Source of the DNA: Mucor racemosus
Lineage: Eukaryota; Mucoromycota; Mucoromycetes; Mucorales; Mucoraceae
Direction: 5' to 3'
Length of the DNA stretch: 64,000 bases
Assembly: GCA_027405735.1 (NCBI GenBank)
Contig: JAPEHQ010000017.1
Coordinates: forward strand, 379,501-443,500
The position numbers were made by a program, and so were the translations under genes. Positions 23,021-34,800 of this stretch are shown here, in pieces (position 1 is the first letter of the stretch; each line of letters starts with the position of its first letter). The notes under the pieces are model-generated. The model did not search any database, had not been told where the DNA came from, and worked only from the letters and a program-made list of their open reading frames with translations.

Positions 23021-25278
23021 TCATGCTTTTTCATTTTCAAGATATTTTACCAAAGCTTGATTACGACGAAGGCCAGCTTTCAGCGCAGCTTCACCCTAAT
23101 ATATTGAGATTTTATAAGCATTGATATTTGTATAACATGTTTAATATCAATTATATACCTCAATATCCTTTAGCCATGGATGGTCAATTACTTGTTGAAT
23201 GCTGTATCTTTTCTTTTTATCCACCATGATCATATTACTAATAAGATTCTTGGCTAATAATTGTTTGTTATAAAGGTTAATCCTGTACAACCACACAAGG
23301 GTTTATATATTATACATACCATCATCACTGATACTATTCCAAACTGGAAGACTATAATCGAAATCTCCAGTTTTGATTTGATTTCTCAAACGCTGTCTAT
23401 CCTCTTCCTTTCCTTCTTCGCCAACTAAAATACAATCTTGATTAGTATAAAAAAGAAAGCAAAGACTGTCTAGGTAATACAAACCTTGAAAGAAAGGAGT
23501 GCTAGTTGCTAAAGCAGTGAATAAAAGAACACCCAAACTCCAAATATCAATTTCTTTTCCATAACCCTTTGATTCTAATAACTCGGGAGCGGCTATCATA
23601 AAGGGGGAAGGGGGTTAATATAACGCCTTGTATAAAAGTGTTTCATGCAGCTTGTTCCGTGTTACTTTACCATACATGATGGTGCCACAACTAGTTTCCA
23701 GGGGCTTATTACTACGAATAAAAGTCGATAATCCGAAATCGCAAAGCTTAACGGTCAAATTTTTTCTATCACACATGATTATATTTTCGAGTTTAATATC
23801 TCGATGAACAATTCCGCGTTCATGAAGAAACTACAAGAGAACTTAATACAATTGCTATCTTATAATCTAGAAAACTTACAGCAATAGCATGTGCAATTTG
23901 ATCAAATATAATCTTTACTTCATATTCTTCCATACCGATATCACGAGATGTTACACTATCGAATAAATCTCCATCAACCCCACTGTATATATAAAGAAAA
24001 TTAGACAATGATAAAGATAGGTTGAGTTTTTACTTACTATTCCATAATGATGTACATTTTGTTATTTATATCAAATAATCGATTGACTTGAATGATGCAT
24101 GGCTGCAATTTGAAATTTAGTATACATAATACACAAACAAAATAAAAAAAAAAAAAAAAAAAAACTCAACTTACATGTACTGGAAATGATAAGCAAACAC
24201 CAATTTCTCGAAGCAATGATTCTCTGGCTTTCGGTTTATGTGCCAATGCACTTTTATAAATAACTTTCATGGCTACCATCTTATTCGTCTTTTTACATTT
24301 CGCCGAGAAAACTTGTCCAAATGAACCAGAACCGATTTTTTTACCAGTAAGAAATAGTTCATGAATAGATTCAGCATAAGAGGTAGCCCAATTGGGGTTT
24401 CTGACAAATGTATATGTGGGGTTTTCTGTTGCAATTATTAGTTGTTTTTTATATATATATTATTTTATAAAATGCACTACCTGTAATGTCCTTGTATTGT
24501 TTTGGATCAAAGAATCTAATTTCATCTTCGGCAAATAGTTCCACAGTTGTAATTTGCATTTTTTTTGAATTGACCCAGATTCCATTTGAGCTATTATAAA
24601 TATCAAAAAGTTTAATTTTTTTTTGTTTATTTGTTTGTTGTCGATGTTTACTGAAAATTATTATATACCTTCGATTCGAAAGGTAGACGGCAACTTTATG
24701 TTCACCCTTTTCATTTTGAGATTTCTATTAAAAATGATATTTATTATGCAGCAAACAATTTTTGAAAAGCGCACCACACTTACCACACCATAAATAAAAG
24801 CATGATCTTTTTCTGCATCTTTATGCGTAATTCTATGGTTTAACAGTTAATAACAATAAAAAAAAAAAAAAGAAAGCTCTGACTGATTTTATTTGATTTA
24901 CCTTATGGCAGATTCTGGATCACCACCAATTGAATAACCTGCTGCTTCATTGGCTTTTCTATCTTCAACATGTCTAATCAAAAGAAACGGTTTTGCTTTA
25001 TTTTTTACTAGAAATCCCCAAGCTCTCTTATCATTTTCTTTAAATTTATATTGTCCATTAGCATCTCTTGTCATGACACAAGCTCTTGGCTTTGGTGATG
25101 CTGATATCGGACGTCTGCTTAACATGGGGCCAACTTCACGAATACCGGCCAAATGATAGTTTTGTACTGCAGAACTATGTCTTTTGACATTTTTTTCGTT
25201 TATTGAAGACAGGACCTTGGTCGATCCTTTCAGATGACTCATGGATTTACTCGTGCTTCTATTCGGAAGAAGTTTCAT
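23021..25278 (-). CDS. CHK2/Rad53/Cds1-type FHA-domain checkpoint kinase
   Basis: Twelve exons (25278-24902, 24832-24784, 24724-24669, 24590-24481, 24425-24175, 24102-24038, 23982-23880, 23830-23671, 23592-23485, 23424-23320, 23253-23159, 23095-23021) join in frame to 517 residues. An FHA domain spans about 85-195 (SSNGIWVN near its end) and the Ser/Thr kinase about 220-495. The kinase has the glycine loop GSGSFG (229-234), ATP lysine K251, HRDIKLEN (D348), DFG (D368) and AAPE. This order, FHA then CaMK-type kinase, is that of CHK2/Cds1/Rad53, nuclear effectors that phosphorylate targets after DNA damage or replication stress. Only one FHA domain is present, as in CHK2 and Cds1. The usual FHA GR is GG here (GG118-119). 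Divergent from OGG1. Confidence 0.88.
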
Positions 25279-25788
25279 TTGAGTATTCCAACAGAATTAA
25301 AGGAAAAGGGGGAAACTTTTTCGTACGATTATACTTTGGAAACAGAGAGAGAGAGGGGTAAAAAAAAAAAGAAAAAGAAAAAAGAAATGTATTGAGACCC
25401 GGATAGACTTCCAAAACTCTTGTCAAAAAATTATGTTGCACCAAAACATACAAGAAAAAAAAATTCTCACAGAGGTCCCTCTTTTTAAGTGAGATTTTTA
25501 TATTTTGATTTACCGTTTTTTGTAAAATTAAAAATATAGCATTAAACTACACATGTTAAAGTAATATATTCATGCGCAGAAAGTAAAATTCCCTGATTTT
25601 AAGTACATGAAATAATCCCTGAAACATTCTGTTTGTAACTTTTTTGACTGTCATGTTGAACTATTTTTTTTTTATAAGCGCGACCACTTGTTTGTTTGAA
25701 AAATATTGTTGGTCTTACCGTAGTATTGGCACAAAAAATAAATAAATAAAAAAAAGTCTTTCTTTTTCTCCTTACTGTTTGTAACATA
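25279..25788. promoter_or_regulatory. Divergent promoter region, FHA kinase / OGG1
   Basis: There are 510 bp between the two start codons on opposite strands. It is AT-rich, with a GAGAGAGAG run and homopurine/homopyrimidine tracts near 25345-25385. No known damage-response element was identified by eye. Confidence 0.45.
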
Positions 25789-27105
25789 ATGTTGAAATTA
25801 CAGTCTGCATCTTTATTATGGAAAGACCTTCATATTTCACCAAATGAACTCAGGTTAAACACTCTTCGATGTGGACAATCTTTTCGATGGAAGCAATTAA
25901 ATGAAAATTGGTAATAAGATATATCCATGATGTAATTATTTTTTTTTGTGTGCTGTTTCTCAAACAATTATATAATAGGGTTTCGATATTAAATGGTAAA
26001 TTAGTAGTGCTCCGAGAGACCCGTAAGTTGTTGGAAATAAGAAAATTTTTTTTAGTTGTCTAACATCTTAAAAAAAGCTTCTACCATCTTGTATGGATAT
26101 GATCAAGAACTAAAGCCAGGAGCAGTAACAGAAATTAGAGACTACTTTCAATTGGATAAAGTTTCATTAGAAGATTGCTATAAACGATGGTCCAAAATCG
26201 ATCCCAATTTCGCAAAAAAATCCGTCAATTTTCAAGGCATTCGCATGTTACGACAAGATCCATGGGAGAATCTAATTTCATTTATTTGTAGTAGTAATAA
26301 TAATATTAGTAGAATCTCACAAATGGTAAAGCAACTCGCTTAGACAAAAAAAAAAAAAAAAAAAACTAGATCGTTTACACATTCACTATTTATAGGTAAA
26401 CAAAATGTGTATTCGATTTGGTAAAAAAATAGCGATATTAGATGACATCGAACTTTATGAATTTCCTACTTTGGACGAGATCACAACAACAGATAAGACC
26501 GAATCAATATTGAGGGAATTGGGGTTTGGATATAGAGCAAAGTATATAGCCAATACATGTCTCAAGATCAAAACGGAACATCCTCAAAAAGAAAAATGGC
26601 TCAATACACTAAGAGATGTACCTTACGAAGAAGCCAAATCGTCATTGATGACACTACAAGGTGTGGGACCTAAAGTGGCAGATTGTGTAGTAAGTTTAAT
26701 GTTTTTGGTTATGTTTCATATGTAGGGTTATATTTACCACTTTAATAGTGTCTCATGTCATTGGATCAGACTGAATCAATACCAGTAGATACTCATGTTT
26801 GGCAAATTGCTTTACGAGATTATGGGTTTAACAGTAAAAAGAAGGGGAAAACCATAGATAGTAAATTATATCTTCAAGTTGGGGATCATTTTAGAACATT
26901 ATTTGGTGAATATAGTGGTTGGGCTCATTCTGTAAGGTTTAAACGTGTTTTATTTACCCAAAAAGATTCTAATAGAACGATTTTAATTTAGGTTTTATTT
27001 ACGGCTGACTTGAAAAGTTTCGATATTGAAACAACAAAAAAGAGAAAAATAGTAAAGCAAGAAGAACTTATTGTAGTGAAAAAGACAAAAACAAAAGTAA
27101 AATAA
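25789..27105 (+). CDS. OGG1: 8-oxoguanine DNA glycosylase/AP lyase
   Basis: Six exons (25789-25910, 25979-26022, 26078-26325, 26396-26689, 26749-26931, 26992-27105) join in frame to 334 residues. The N-terminal OGG domain has RCGQSFRWK; the helical core has FQGIRMLRQDPWE and FICSSNNNI. The helix-hairpin-helix is LQGVGPKVADCV with catalytic lysine K231, and PVDTHVW supplies the catalytic aspartate D250, 19 residues on, exactly as in human OGG1 (K249/D268). The enzyme excises 8-oxoguanine opposite cytosine and nicks the abasic site in base-excision repair. A lysine-rich tail (KKRKIVKQ) could be a nuclear signal. The third exon must start at 26078, not after the earlier poly(T)-AG at 26055, because only that acceptor keeps the frame. 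Confidence 0.95.
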
Positions 27106-27143
27106 TTTTATATATGTGTATTAGATGGTATTGTGTATTAAAT

Positions 27144-27194
<51 letters not shown>

Positions 27195-27211
27195 CAGTAG
27201 CAGTAATAGTA
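27144..27211. repeat. (TAG)n microsatellite
   Basis: About 20 TAG units with CAG interruptions at the end, about 40 bp downstream of the OGG1 stop. Confidence 0.9.
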
Positions 27212-27293
27212 ATTTGTTTTTGTATATATAGTAAATGTGTGTGTGTGTGAGCGAGTGTGATTTCACAAGTGCCTCAGATCAAAAAACACCAGA

Positions 27294-27657
27294 TTAAGCT
27301 TTACGATAACCAGATTGAGAACTATTGCTTAATTGTCTTGAAAGTTTGTTGGTGTAATGCTTTAACAATTCTTTGACTAGATTGCAATAACAATGTTAGC
27401 CTTTGTTTTAAATAATAAAAGAATCAAAAAAAAAAATTACCTTGTTCTGAACTGCTATTTCTTCGGTAGGTTGGTCTTTCAAGGGTTTTTTCTTTATGTT
27501 CATAGCAATAAACAGCAGGAGGAGCAGTTGAAAAAGAAACGGTATTACTTGTTCTTTGCTTAACACAAGGAACCACTTGATAAGGTTCAGGTCCTTGGTT
27601 ATTTTTGCCTTGATACCAAGTATCAAGAGTTGGAATATTATCGTAGATGGAAGTCAT
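27294..27657 (-). CDS. Small hypothetical protein, 99 residues
   Basis: Two exons (27657-27441 and 27376-27294) join in frame to 99 residues. The start is the ATG of MTSIYDNIPTLDTWYQG. The protein is polar with two cysteines, is Tyr/Pro-rich in the first half, and ends in a basic helix-like stretch (VKELLKHYTNKLSRQL). No signal peptide, membrane segment or known domain was seen. The in-frame splice and the good donor and acceptor support a real gene. Convergent with OGG1 and divergent from the septin. Function unknown. Confidence 0.6.
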
Positions 27658-28241
27658 TATTTTGTGTTGGGGAAGGGGTAATAAAAAAAGAGTAAAGAAA
27701 AAAAGAGATGTTGGAGAGAAATGCTTGGCTTCTTTTATATCATTCAATTTCTTGATCCACTGAATGTCGTACACGATAAAAAGTTTTTTTGACCACATTT
27801 AGAATATTCCCCAACCAATCATGTACATTGCTTGTGGTACCTAGACATCATAACAAAAAAGAAAAAAAGGAAAACTTTGTTGTCAATCATGGGAAAGAAG
27901 GGAAGAAAAAAAAAGAGAGCCATGCACAGACAATTTTTTGACACATTTTTAAATAAATCACCATGACAACGGAAAGAAAAAAGGATCTACATCTGTTATA
28001 TATTTCAACAAAATCATTTTTCGAAAAAAAAATGCAACACACACAAATCAAACAACATTTATAGGAGATTATACACAACAACATGGCATGCATAACTTGG
28101 TATCTTTTCCCCCTTATTAAATTGATTGCCTCCTTGATTATTGTAATTGCAATACATCTTGTGTTATTTTCTTTTTTTGCATTCACTTTTTTTCTTTTTC
28201 CTTTTTTCTTTTTTTTTGCAACTACAAGAAAAATACGGGCA

Positions 28242-30009
28242 ATGATGAATGGTAAAATTGAAACATTAATGCAATTTGATCAATCAGATCATTTAATTTG
28301 TGCATTTTTATAGATCAAATCTCCACGCCATCAGCTAGTGGAGTAAGTATAGTAATCTACTGGAGAAAAAAGAAAAAAAAAAAAAAGGAAATTTCCTTAT
28401 CTTAATTGCAAATATTTTAGATTACAGTAATTCGTAAAAAATTACAAGGCTACGTTGGTTTTGCAAATTTACCAAATCAAGTTCATAGAAAATCAGTAAA
28501 AATAGGTTTTCAATTCACTTGCATGGTTGTTGGTAAAGTTACACTATTTTTTGTTGTGTTCAACTAAATGTTAACAAAAATCAGGTGAATCTGGTCTTGG
28601 AAAGTCAACCTTGGTGAATACATTGTTTAACACTCAGCTTTACCCTCCAAAGGAAATCGCGGAATTGACTGCAGAAGTACCCCAAACAGTTGAAATCAAA
28701 TCTACTACAGCTGATATTGAAGAAAATGGTGTGAAATTAAAGTTGACTGTAGTAGATACACCTGGTTTTGGTGATTTTGTGAATAATGAAGAAAGGTTAG
28801 TTTTTTGGTTTTTTTTTTCTATAAATTGATTTGATCTAAAGAAAACATCTACAAAAAGCTGGAAACCCATCTTGGACGACATTGAATCTCGTTGCGATGC
28901 TTATCTTGAGCAAGAAAATAGAGTTAATCGTAGAAAAATGACTGATAATCGTATTCATGCTTGTCTTTACTTTATTGCTCCTACAGGTCATGCGTAAGTT
29001 ATTTTGAAAAAAAAAATATGGGGAGAGGAAAATGATTTTAGAACATAAACAACTCCCTAACCATTACAAAAGCCTGAAACCTGTAGATATTGAATTCATG
29101 CGTCGTCTTCATACTCGCGTTAATTTAATTCCAATCATTGCAAAAGCTGATACAATGACAGAAGAAGAAGTTGTTGCTTTCAAGGAACGTATTTTGGCTG
29201 ATATAAATTATCATCAAATTCAAATCTACCAAGCTCCTGTTTATGAATACGACGATATGGAAACAATTGCTGAAAACAGTGAAATAATGTCTAAAATTCC
29301 ATTTGCTGTGGTTGGTTCAGATAAAGAATTCGATGTTGATGGTCGTCGTGTTCGTGGTAGAATGTACCCATGGGGTATCATTGAAGTTGACAATGAGGAT
29401 CATTGTGATTTCGTAAAGCTCCGACAAATGCTGATCCGGTAGGTTCATTTAGGAGAATTCTCCTTAAATTATTATTATATATATATATATAATATACTAA
29501 CAAAAATATAGTACTCATATGGAGGAATTGAAAGAATATACAAATGATGTTCTTTATGAAAATTATCGTACTGAGAAATTAACAGCTATGGGTATTCAAC
29601 AAGATCCATCTGTATTCAAGGAAGTCAAGTAAGTCGTTTATATAAACCTCAGCATTCCTCATTTACTGATCTATTCATTTTAGTCCAACTCAAAAGATGG
29701 AAGAAGAAAGAATCGCTCATGAACAAAAGTTGGTTAAAATGGAATCTGAAATGAGAGCAGTATTCCAAGCTAAAGTAACTGAAAAAGAAGCAAAATTGAA
29801 ACATTCTGAGTCAGAGGTAAAATGGTATATTGTGTGGTATTTATTTAAAATTAATGCTTTGGAATTAGTTGTATGCACGCCATAAAGAGATGAAGGACGC
29901 TCTTGATAAACAACGCGCTGAATTAGAAGAGAGAAAACGTCGTCTAGAATCAGGAAGACCAATCACACCCGAGAAAGTTAAAAAGAAGGGATTTTCATTC
30001 AACAAATAA
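28242..30009 (+). CDS. Septin, CDC3/AspB-like
   Basis: Nine exons (28242-28251, 28314-28342, 28421-28532, 28585-28795, 28859-28993, 29073-29438, 29512-29628, 29684-29816, 29869-30009) join in frame to 417 residues. GTPase motifs: P-loop GESGLGKST (51-59), G3 DTPG (108-111), G4 AKAD (189-192). The septin-unique element ([14 protein letters not shown]) and a C-terminal coiled coil rich in E/K/R are present; a basic stretch precedes the P-loop. Septins form hetero-oligomeric filaments under the plasma membrane at septa, branch points and hyphal tips. The [14 protein letters not shown] coiled coil points to the Cdc3/AspB group, but other septins cannot be excluded. The first exon is only 10 nt (MMN plus one base), so the exact start is the least certain part. 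Confidence 0.88.
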
Positions 30010-30019
30010 GCAGTAATTG

Positions 30020-30048
30020 TAGTAGTAGTAGTAGTAGTAGTAGTAGTT
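30020..30048. repeat. (AGT)n microsatellite
   Basis: About ten AGT units just after the septin stop codon, like the TAG run after OGG1. Confidence 0.85.
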
Positions 30049-30163
30049 GATTACACAAACAAACAAACACACATACCACCTCTCTCTATCCCTATCTCTC
30101 TTTTAAAATTGAATGATAATTTGATATAAAATTTTTCTTCTAATCCTCTTCTTCTACTTTTTT

Positions 30164-30469
30164 TCATATATATGTTGATTTGTTGACACTTCGTTCGGTC
30201 GTTGATTTTATGCATTTATCTAATTTCTTTAGTGAGCGATCCAATTGTCTCACTTGAGCCATCAGATCATCATAAGCTCTACATATCTCTTTATCAATTT
30301 CATCCCATTCTGCAGATGGATATATTAAGAAGGCATTTTTGAGTGATGTATAAACAATTTCCATAGATGCACGATCTGTCTGTAGATCGTCTAGATGTTG
30401 CTGTATTACTTCTAAAGCATCATATTGCGATTGGATGTTGTTAATGCTTGAGATTTGTTTAGAGTTCAT
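30164..30469 (-). CDS. Small coiled-coil protein, 101 residues
   Basis: A single-exon frame of 101 residues, acidic/basic and helical, with heptad-like spacing. Its second half (CRAYDDLMAQVRQLDRSLKKL) matches the coiled coil of the larger protein at 53454-54257 (LTAYDDLGLQVTHLERKIAKL), and the first half (LEVIQQHLDDL.., then VYTSLKNAF) also aligns loosely. The two are therefore likely paralogues. No known domain was recognised and the function is unknown. It converges with the septin. Confidence 0.65.
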   Translation of the reverse strand: MNSKQISSINNIQSQYDALEVIQQHLDDLQTDRASMEIVYTSLKNAFLIYPSAEWDEIDKEICRAYDDLMAQVRQLDRSLKKLDKCIKSTTERSVNKSTYI

Positions 30470-31043
30470 GTATAGAATAGATGAGATGTAATGAATATAA
30501 AGGAATGAAAAAGAAAAACGAAAAAAGGAAAATCTAAACCCTTTATATATACACCTTCAATCTCTAATTGTAACCTCATATATTAACAAATTCAATAGAT
30601 CTACTGTACAAATGAGCGATTCTGTTTGCTTTCCAAAAAAAAACATTTAGCCGTATATGATTTTTTCGATTTCAAATGTTTTGTAACACATGCGATCGCT
30701 TTTAGTCAAGTTCCGGACTCCTTTTCCCTTTTAGTTTTCTGTACTGAAAAGATGTAGCGTTTTTAATATAAAGCATTGGGAATCGATCGGATGATAATTT
30801 CAAACAATGGCGTTTTTCTCTTTCTTTTTTTATGGGATTTATATCTATCTATCCAAATTCAGCATCTACAACAGATATTCCTAATATACGATTGATAGCA
30901 CCAATCAAATGTATTGCGCTCTTTATGGATATATAACTGTGTACACTGTAGAAAAAAAAACAATCGAGAACCTTCATTACGTGTTCAAGTAATTACGAAC
31001 GCGCCGCGTAGCCTTCTTTTTCCTTTTTTCCATATATATCAAA
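30470..31043. promoter_or_regulatory. Divergent intergenic region
   Basis: There are 574 bp between the coiled-coil gene and the hypothetical gene at 31044, AT-rich with poly(T) runs. No further gene or motif was recognised. Confidence 0.35.
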
Positions 31044-31826
31044 ATGCCAACAAACTGTAATGAATTTATAAATGATGAGATATACAAAGACTTGATAGAG
31101 TATTTTCCAACTATTACAAATAAAAGTAGACATGTAGCATAATATTTAAAGCGGAAATGTACATTAGTAATTTCATTAAATGTTTTACCATTAGAAATCT
31201 ATTATCAACTGCTTACTCAACATGTACAGTACAGTAGCATTCCACATCAAACATTTCAGGATGACACTTTTGACTTAAACAAGTCTAGTTTGAAATGGAT
31301 TGTACCTCTTACAGTACAGAAACGGTTGAAGATGATTGATCATGATTGGAACAATGGTCCTTTAATGTTACATCAAATACCTAATTTATACTTGTTACAA
31401 GACTCGTTATTTTTAGATAACTCAAGCTTATATTCAAAAATTACCTTGACCACATGGAATTGGCAAGAAAAATCAAAGTGTTTTCCATTGATAAAAACTG
31501 CGAAAAATCATGATTCCTTTAGTCATCGATGTTCTAATCGCCAAGAAACTCCAAAAATTGCTCAGTATTCGCGAAACATTATCCGAAAACTAGCTATATT
31601 TGATACAAAAGAACAAATTCAGGAGAAACCCCATCGTCCTGTTGTTGATTATGGTAAAGAATATTATAATAATTCACAGATTACTGCCGCGGTAAAAGAT
31701 GGTAGCAATAATAAACCAATCAATACAACGACATTTCATACTACATGTAACTTTCTTCCTAGTCGAGAAGTAGAAGTTTTTATAAAACAAAATCAAAAAC
31801 AACAAAAGCAAATCACTAGATATTAA
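31044..31826 (+). CDS. Hypothetical protein, interrupted by a stop or a 42-bp intron
   Basis: From ATG 31044 the frame runs 32 codons to a TAA at 31140-31142 and then continues open, in the same frame, to 31826. A 42-bp GT..AG segment (31126-31167) would remove the stop and keep the frame, giving 246 residues; without it the gene is broken. Other introns here are longer (about 50 bp or more) and the GTAGAC donor is weak, so both readings stay open. The protein is polar, with an early LPLEIYYQLL helix, a WIVPLTVQ stretch and a Gln/Lys/Asn-rich tail. No family was recognised. Its stop lies 4 bp from the end of the convergent helicase gene. Confidence 0.5.
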
Positions 31827-31830
31827 TCCT

Positions 31831-34800
31831 TCAGATTTTATTATCGATATTAGCTAATAAAGATCGTAACCCATTCCCATTAACGCAATATTCTATTATA
31901 CTATTTAGCATTCATTGTAAATATATAATATATATATATATATAAATTACCTTGACAATCCCATAATACTTTTGACCATAATTCATTCATACTAAAAACA
32001 TTTCTATTACCCAAAATGATCAAATGTCTTTTAGCACGAGTTAAAGCAACATTAACACGAGGTTGATTATCCATAAACTGACTTTCACTTGTACGAACAG
32101 TTGACAGTATAATGACATCTTTTTCTCCACCTTGAAATGCGTCTACTGTAGATATTTGAACATTTTTTGTGTTGGTTATGTCTAATTCAGCATTAGCACC
32201 AAGATATTCCGATAGTTTATCCGCTTGTTCTTTGTCTGTTTTTCATTTGTTAGAAACATTCAATTGAATCAACAAAATTAACATACATAATGAAATAACG
32301 CCAAGATCTTTTGAAGAAATATCAAATGAGATCATAGTTTGTAATATATGTGCTGCAATTGATATCTCGGTATCATTCCAATAAGAATTGCTTCTCATTG
32401 ATTTTTGTTCCTGTATGTTTGTATTTAGTCTACATGTACAATAATCAACACATTTGAACAAAAACTTACTGTTCCTCCGACATCTACAAACAATAATGTC
32501 GGTAAACCATCTAATAAAGGCTTTCTATCTTGATCTGTAACTCCATTAATTAATCTCCTTTCATAAAACAAAGTGTTACTGATTCCAGAAATTCGAGGGT
32601 GACACTATACGCAAATTTAGAAAAACATGACAAAATTACTATATAAAGTTTAAGCCCGACTTACTCTATATTGTGTTCTCAACATGACAGACTAGAATGA
32701 TGGTTAGTTTTTTTGTATGAGCAAATTGACGTAATGTCCAAGCATACCTCATGACCTAATTCAATCATTCTGTTAAATAAAGTCTTGTCAAGCCCTTTTC
32801 CTCCCTTCCCATCTTGGGCATTTGTGGCAAGCGTAGGTGGTAATTGTAAAGGATCTCCAATTAAAATTAATCGATTACAAGAAAATTTTGCTAATGGAAC
32901 TAATGTTAATGGTTCCATTAATTGCGAGGCTTCATCGACTAGAACAAGTGGGAATTTCATGCCGGAAAATACATCAAATGTGGAAGACATGAAGGTTGTT
33001 CCAACTACACTGACTGTTTGTAATTGGTTAACGCTTTCGGATTTACGGAATCGTTGAATTGCTGTTGATATGTGGTCTACATCTTCTTCGGAATTGAGTG
33101 GATCGTCAAGCATTTGCTCCAATTCCTTTAATTCTATAAAAGATATATAAGAAACAGTTTTTTTTTATATATTCAATAAAGATATTAGTAATTACCTTCG
33201 TTGCTGGATACTCTCGCTTTGGATGTATATGGTAATAAGTTCTTGGCAATCTTTTTCATGCTTCCGATACGAATAAATTGGTCATAGCCGAGTTTTAACA
33301 ACGTTTGCAAGATTCGATCCACTGCAACATTCTGTATGGTTTACATATGAGTACATCTTTGATTACCGCCAAAAATAAAACTTACGGTCATTGAGGATAC
33401 TAGAATCTTGAATTGGATAGCTTCTTCAGGTTCTCTTCTTGCAGATGCAGTATCAATAATATCTTGAATAAATATAATAATGACTGCTGCCAAGAAACTT
33501 TTTCCTGAACCATAAACACCATGCACCAAAACAACGGGATTTTCTGTAGCTTCATTCCATCCTGGACAAGTAATAACTGATCTTGCTACTTGACGCAACA
33601 CACTAAAAGCATACATTGTCAACACCCGCCACAATTTTACTCCTAATAAATACTATCATACCTTTCCTGATCTTGATTTAATCTATACAATTGAATAAAT
33701 TCCACCAACTTTGCTTCCACATCAATATTATCTATTCTAGTCAATTGAATACAGTTCAGTGTTGGTAACGGCGCCACTAATTTCTTCTTTTTACTGCTAT
33801 CACTGTTGTTTGCCAAAAGATAAGGAAGTAAAGGCAATTGTTCCAATCTATCATCCAAAGTATCCAACATCATACACTCTTGACTTGCCGATATTGTACG
33901 AATTGCATAAACAGAATGTCCATCTTGCAATACTTTAGAGGCTACTCGAACATCCCTAGGAGACATGCAATCAATTTCTAAAGCTCCGTCAGAAAAGGGG
34001 CCAAAATATGTACTTTTTGCAAGAAACGTTTGACTAGATTCAAATGTAGATACTTTGGATATGGCCCATATATCGTCCTTGCTGTATTTGGTATAATGTT
34101 CTCGACTTCCTCCTCGAATCATTAGTCGAAATCTCTTGTCGCTGTAACGTAAATCTCCTTTGAATTGACAATCTACGTAAATGCCAATACCTTTGGATCG
34201 AAGTGCTCGTTCTAGGTCTAATCCTTGCTTGTTTTTGCCGAATTTTTCCTGCATTGCGTAAAAGAACATGCCAAAATTGAGTAGTAAAACCTATAAATAC
34301 GATAGAATATTAGTACCTACTGATAAACATATTTAAACCTCCCATATTTCATTTTTAAAGAATTATTCAATGCTTTTAAAAGTAAGTTGTTTAAAACTAG
34401 TGCATGCAATAATAAATTCTATCTTCTTAATTACATCTATGATTTTTTTCGAAAGCTTGTACGATTTCGTCCGATTTGGAGCAATTTCGTGACACCCATT
34501 TGAAATGGTATATATTTTCGAGCAACAAATGCAATTATTCAAAAAAAAAAAAAAAGTGCTAGAGTATACTTTGCATGTCTATGTTTGTTTTGAAATGTTG
34601 TATTGTCAAATAACTTGCTTTTAAAGCAGCATGAAAATTCTTTAAATATAGGTGAAGCTAGCCAAATTTTTCGGTGGTTCAAAAAAAAAAAAAAACTTAC
34701 ATCCAAATGTTCATAGATGATCTTTTTAAAAGTTTCCTTGTATAGCGTAGGGTTATTGAACTTTACAGGCACAACCTTTGAACGTTTAGGATAGTTCTTG

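Noticed and set aside
26056..26077. Upstream acceptor (poly(T)-AG at 26055) for OGG1 exon 3
   Set aside because: With the upstream donor it gives an immediate in-frame stop; the acceptor at 26077, with CTAAC upstream, keeps the frame and matches the family.
28083..28313. Hydrophobic 76-codon frame just before the septin
   Set aside because: It is a Phe/Ile-rich run from poly(T) DNA and overlaps the septin first exon in another frame; it looks like septin leader and intron, not a membrane protein gene.
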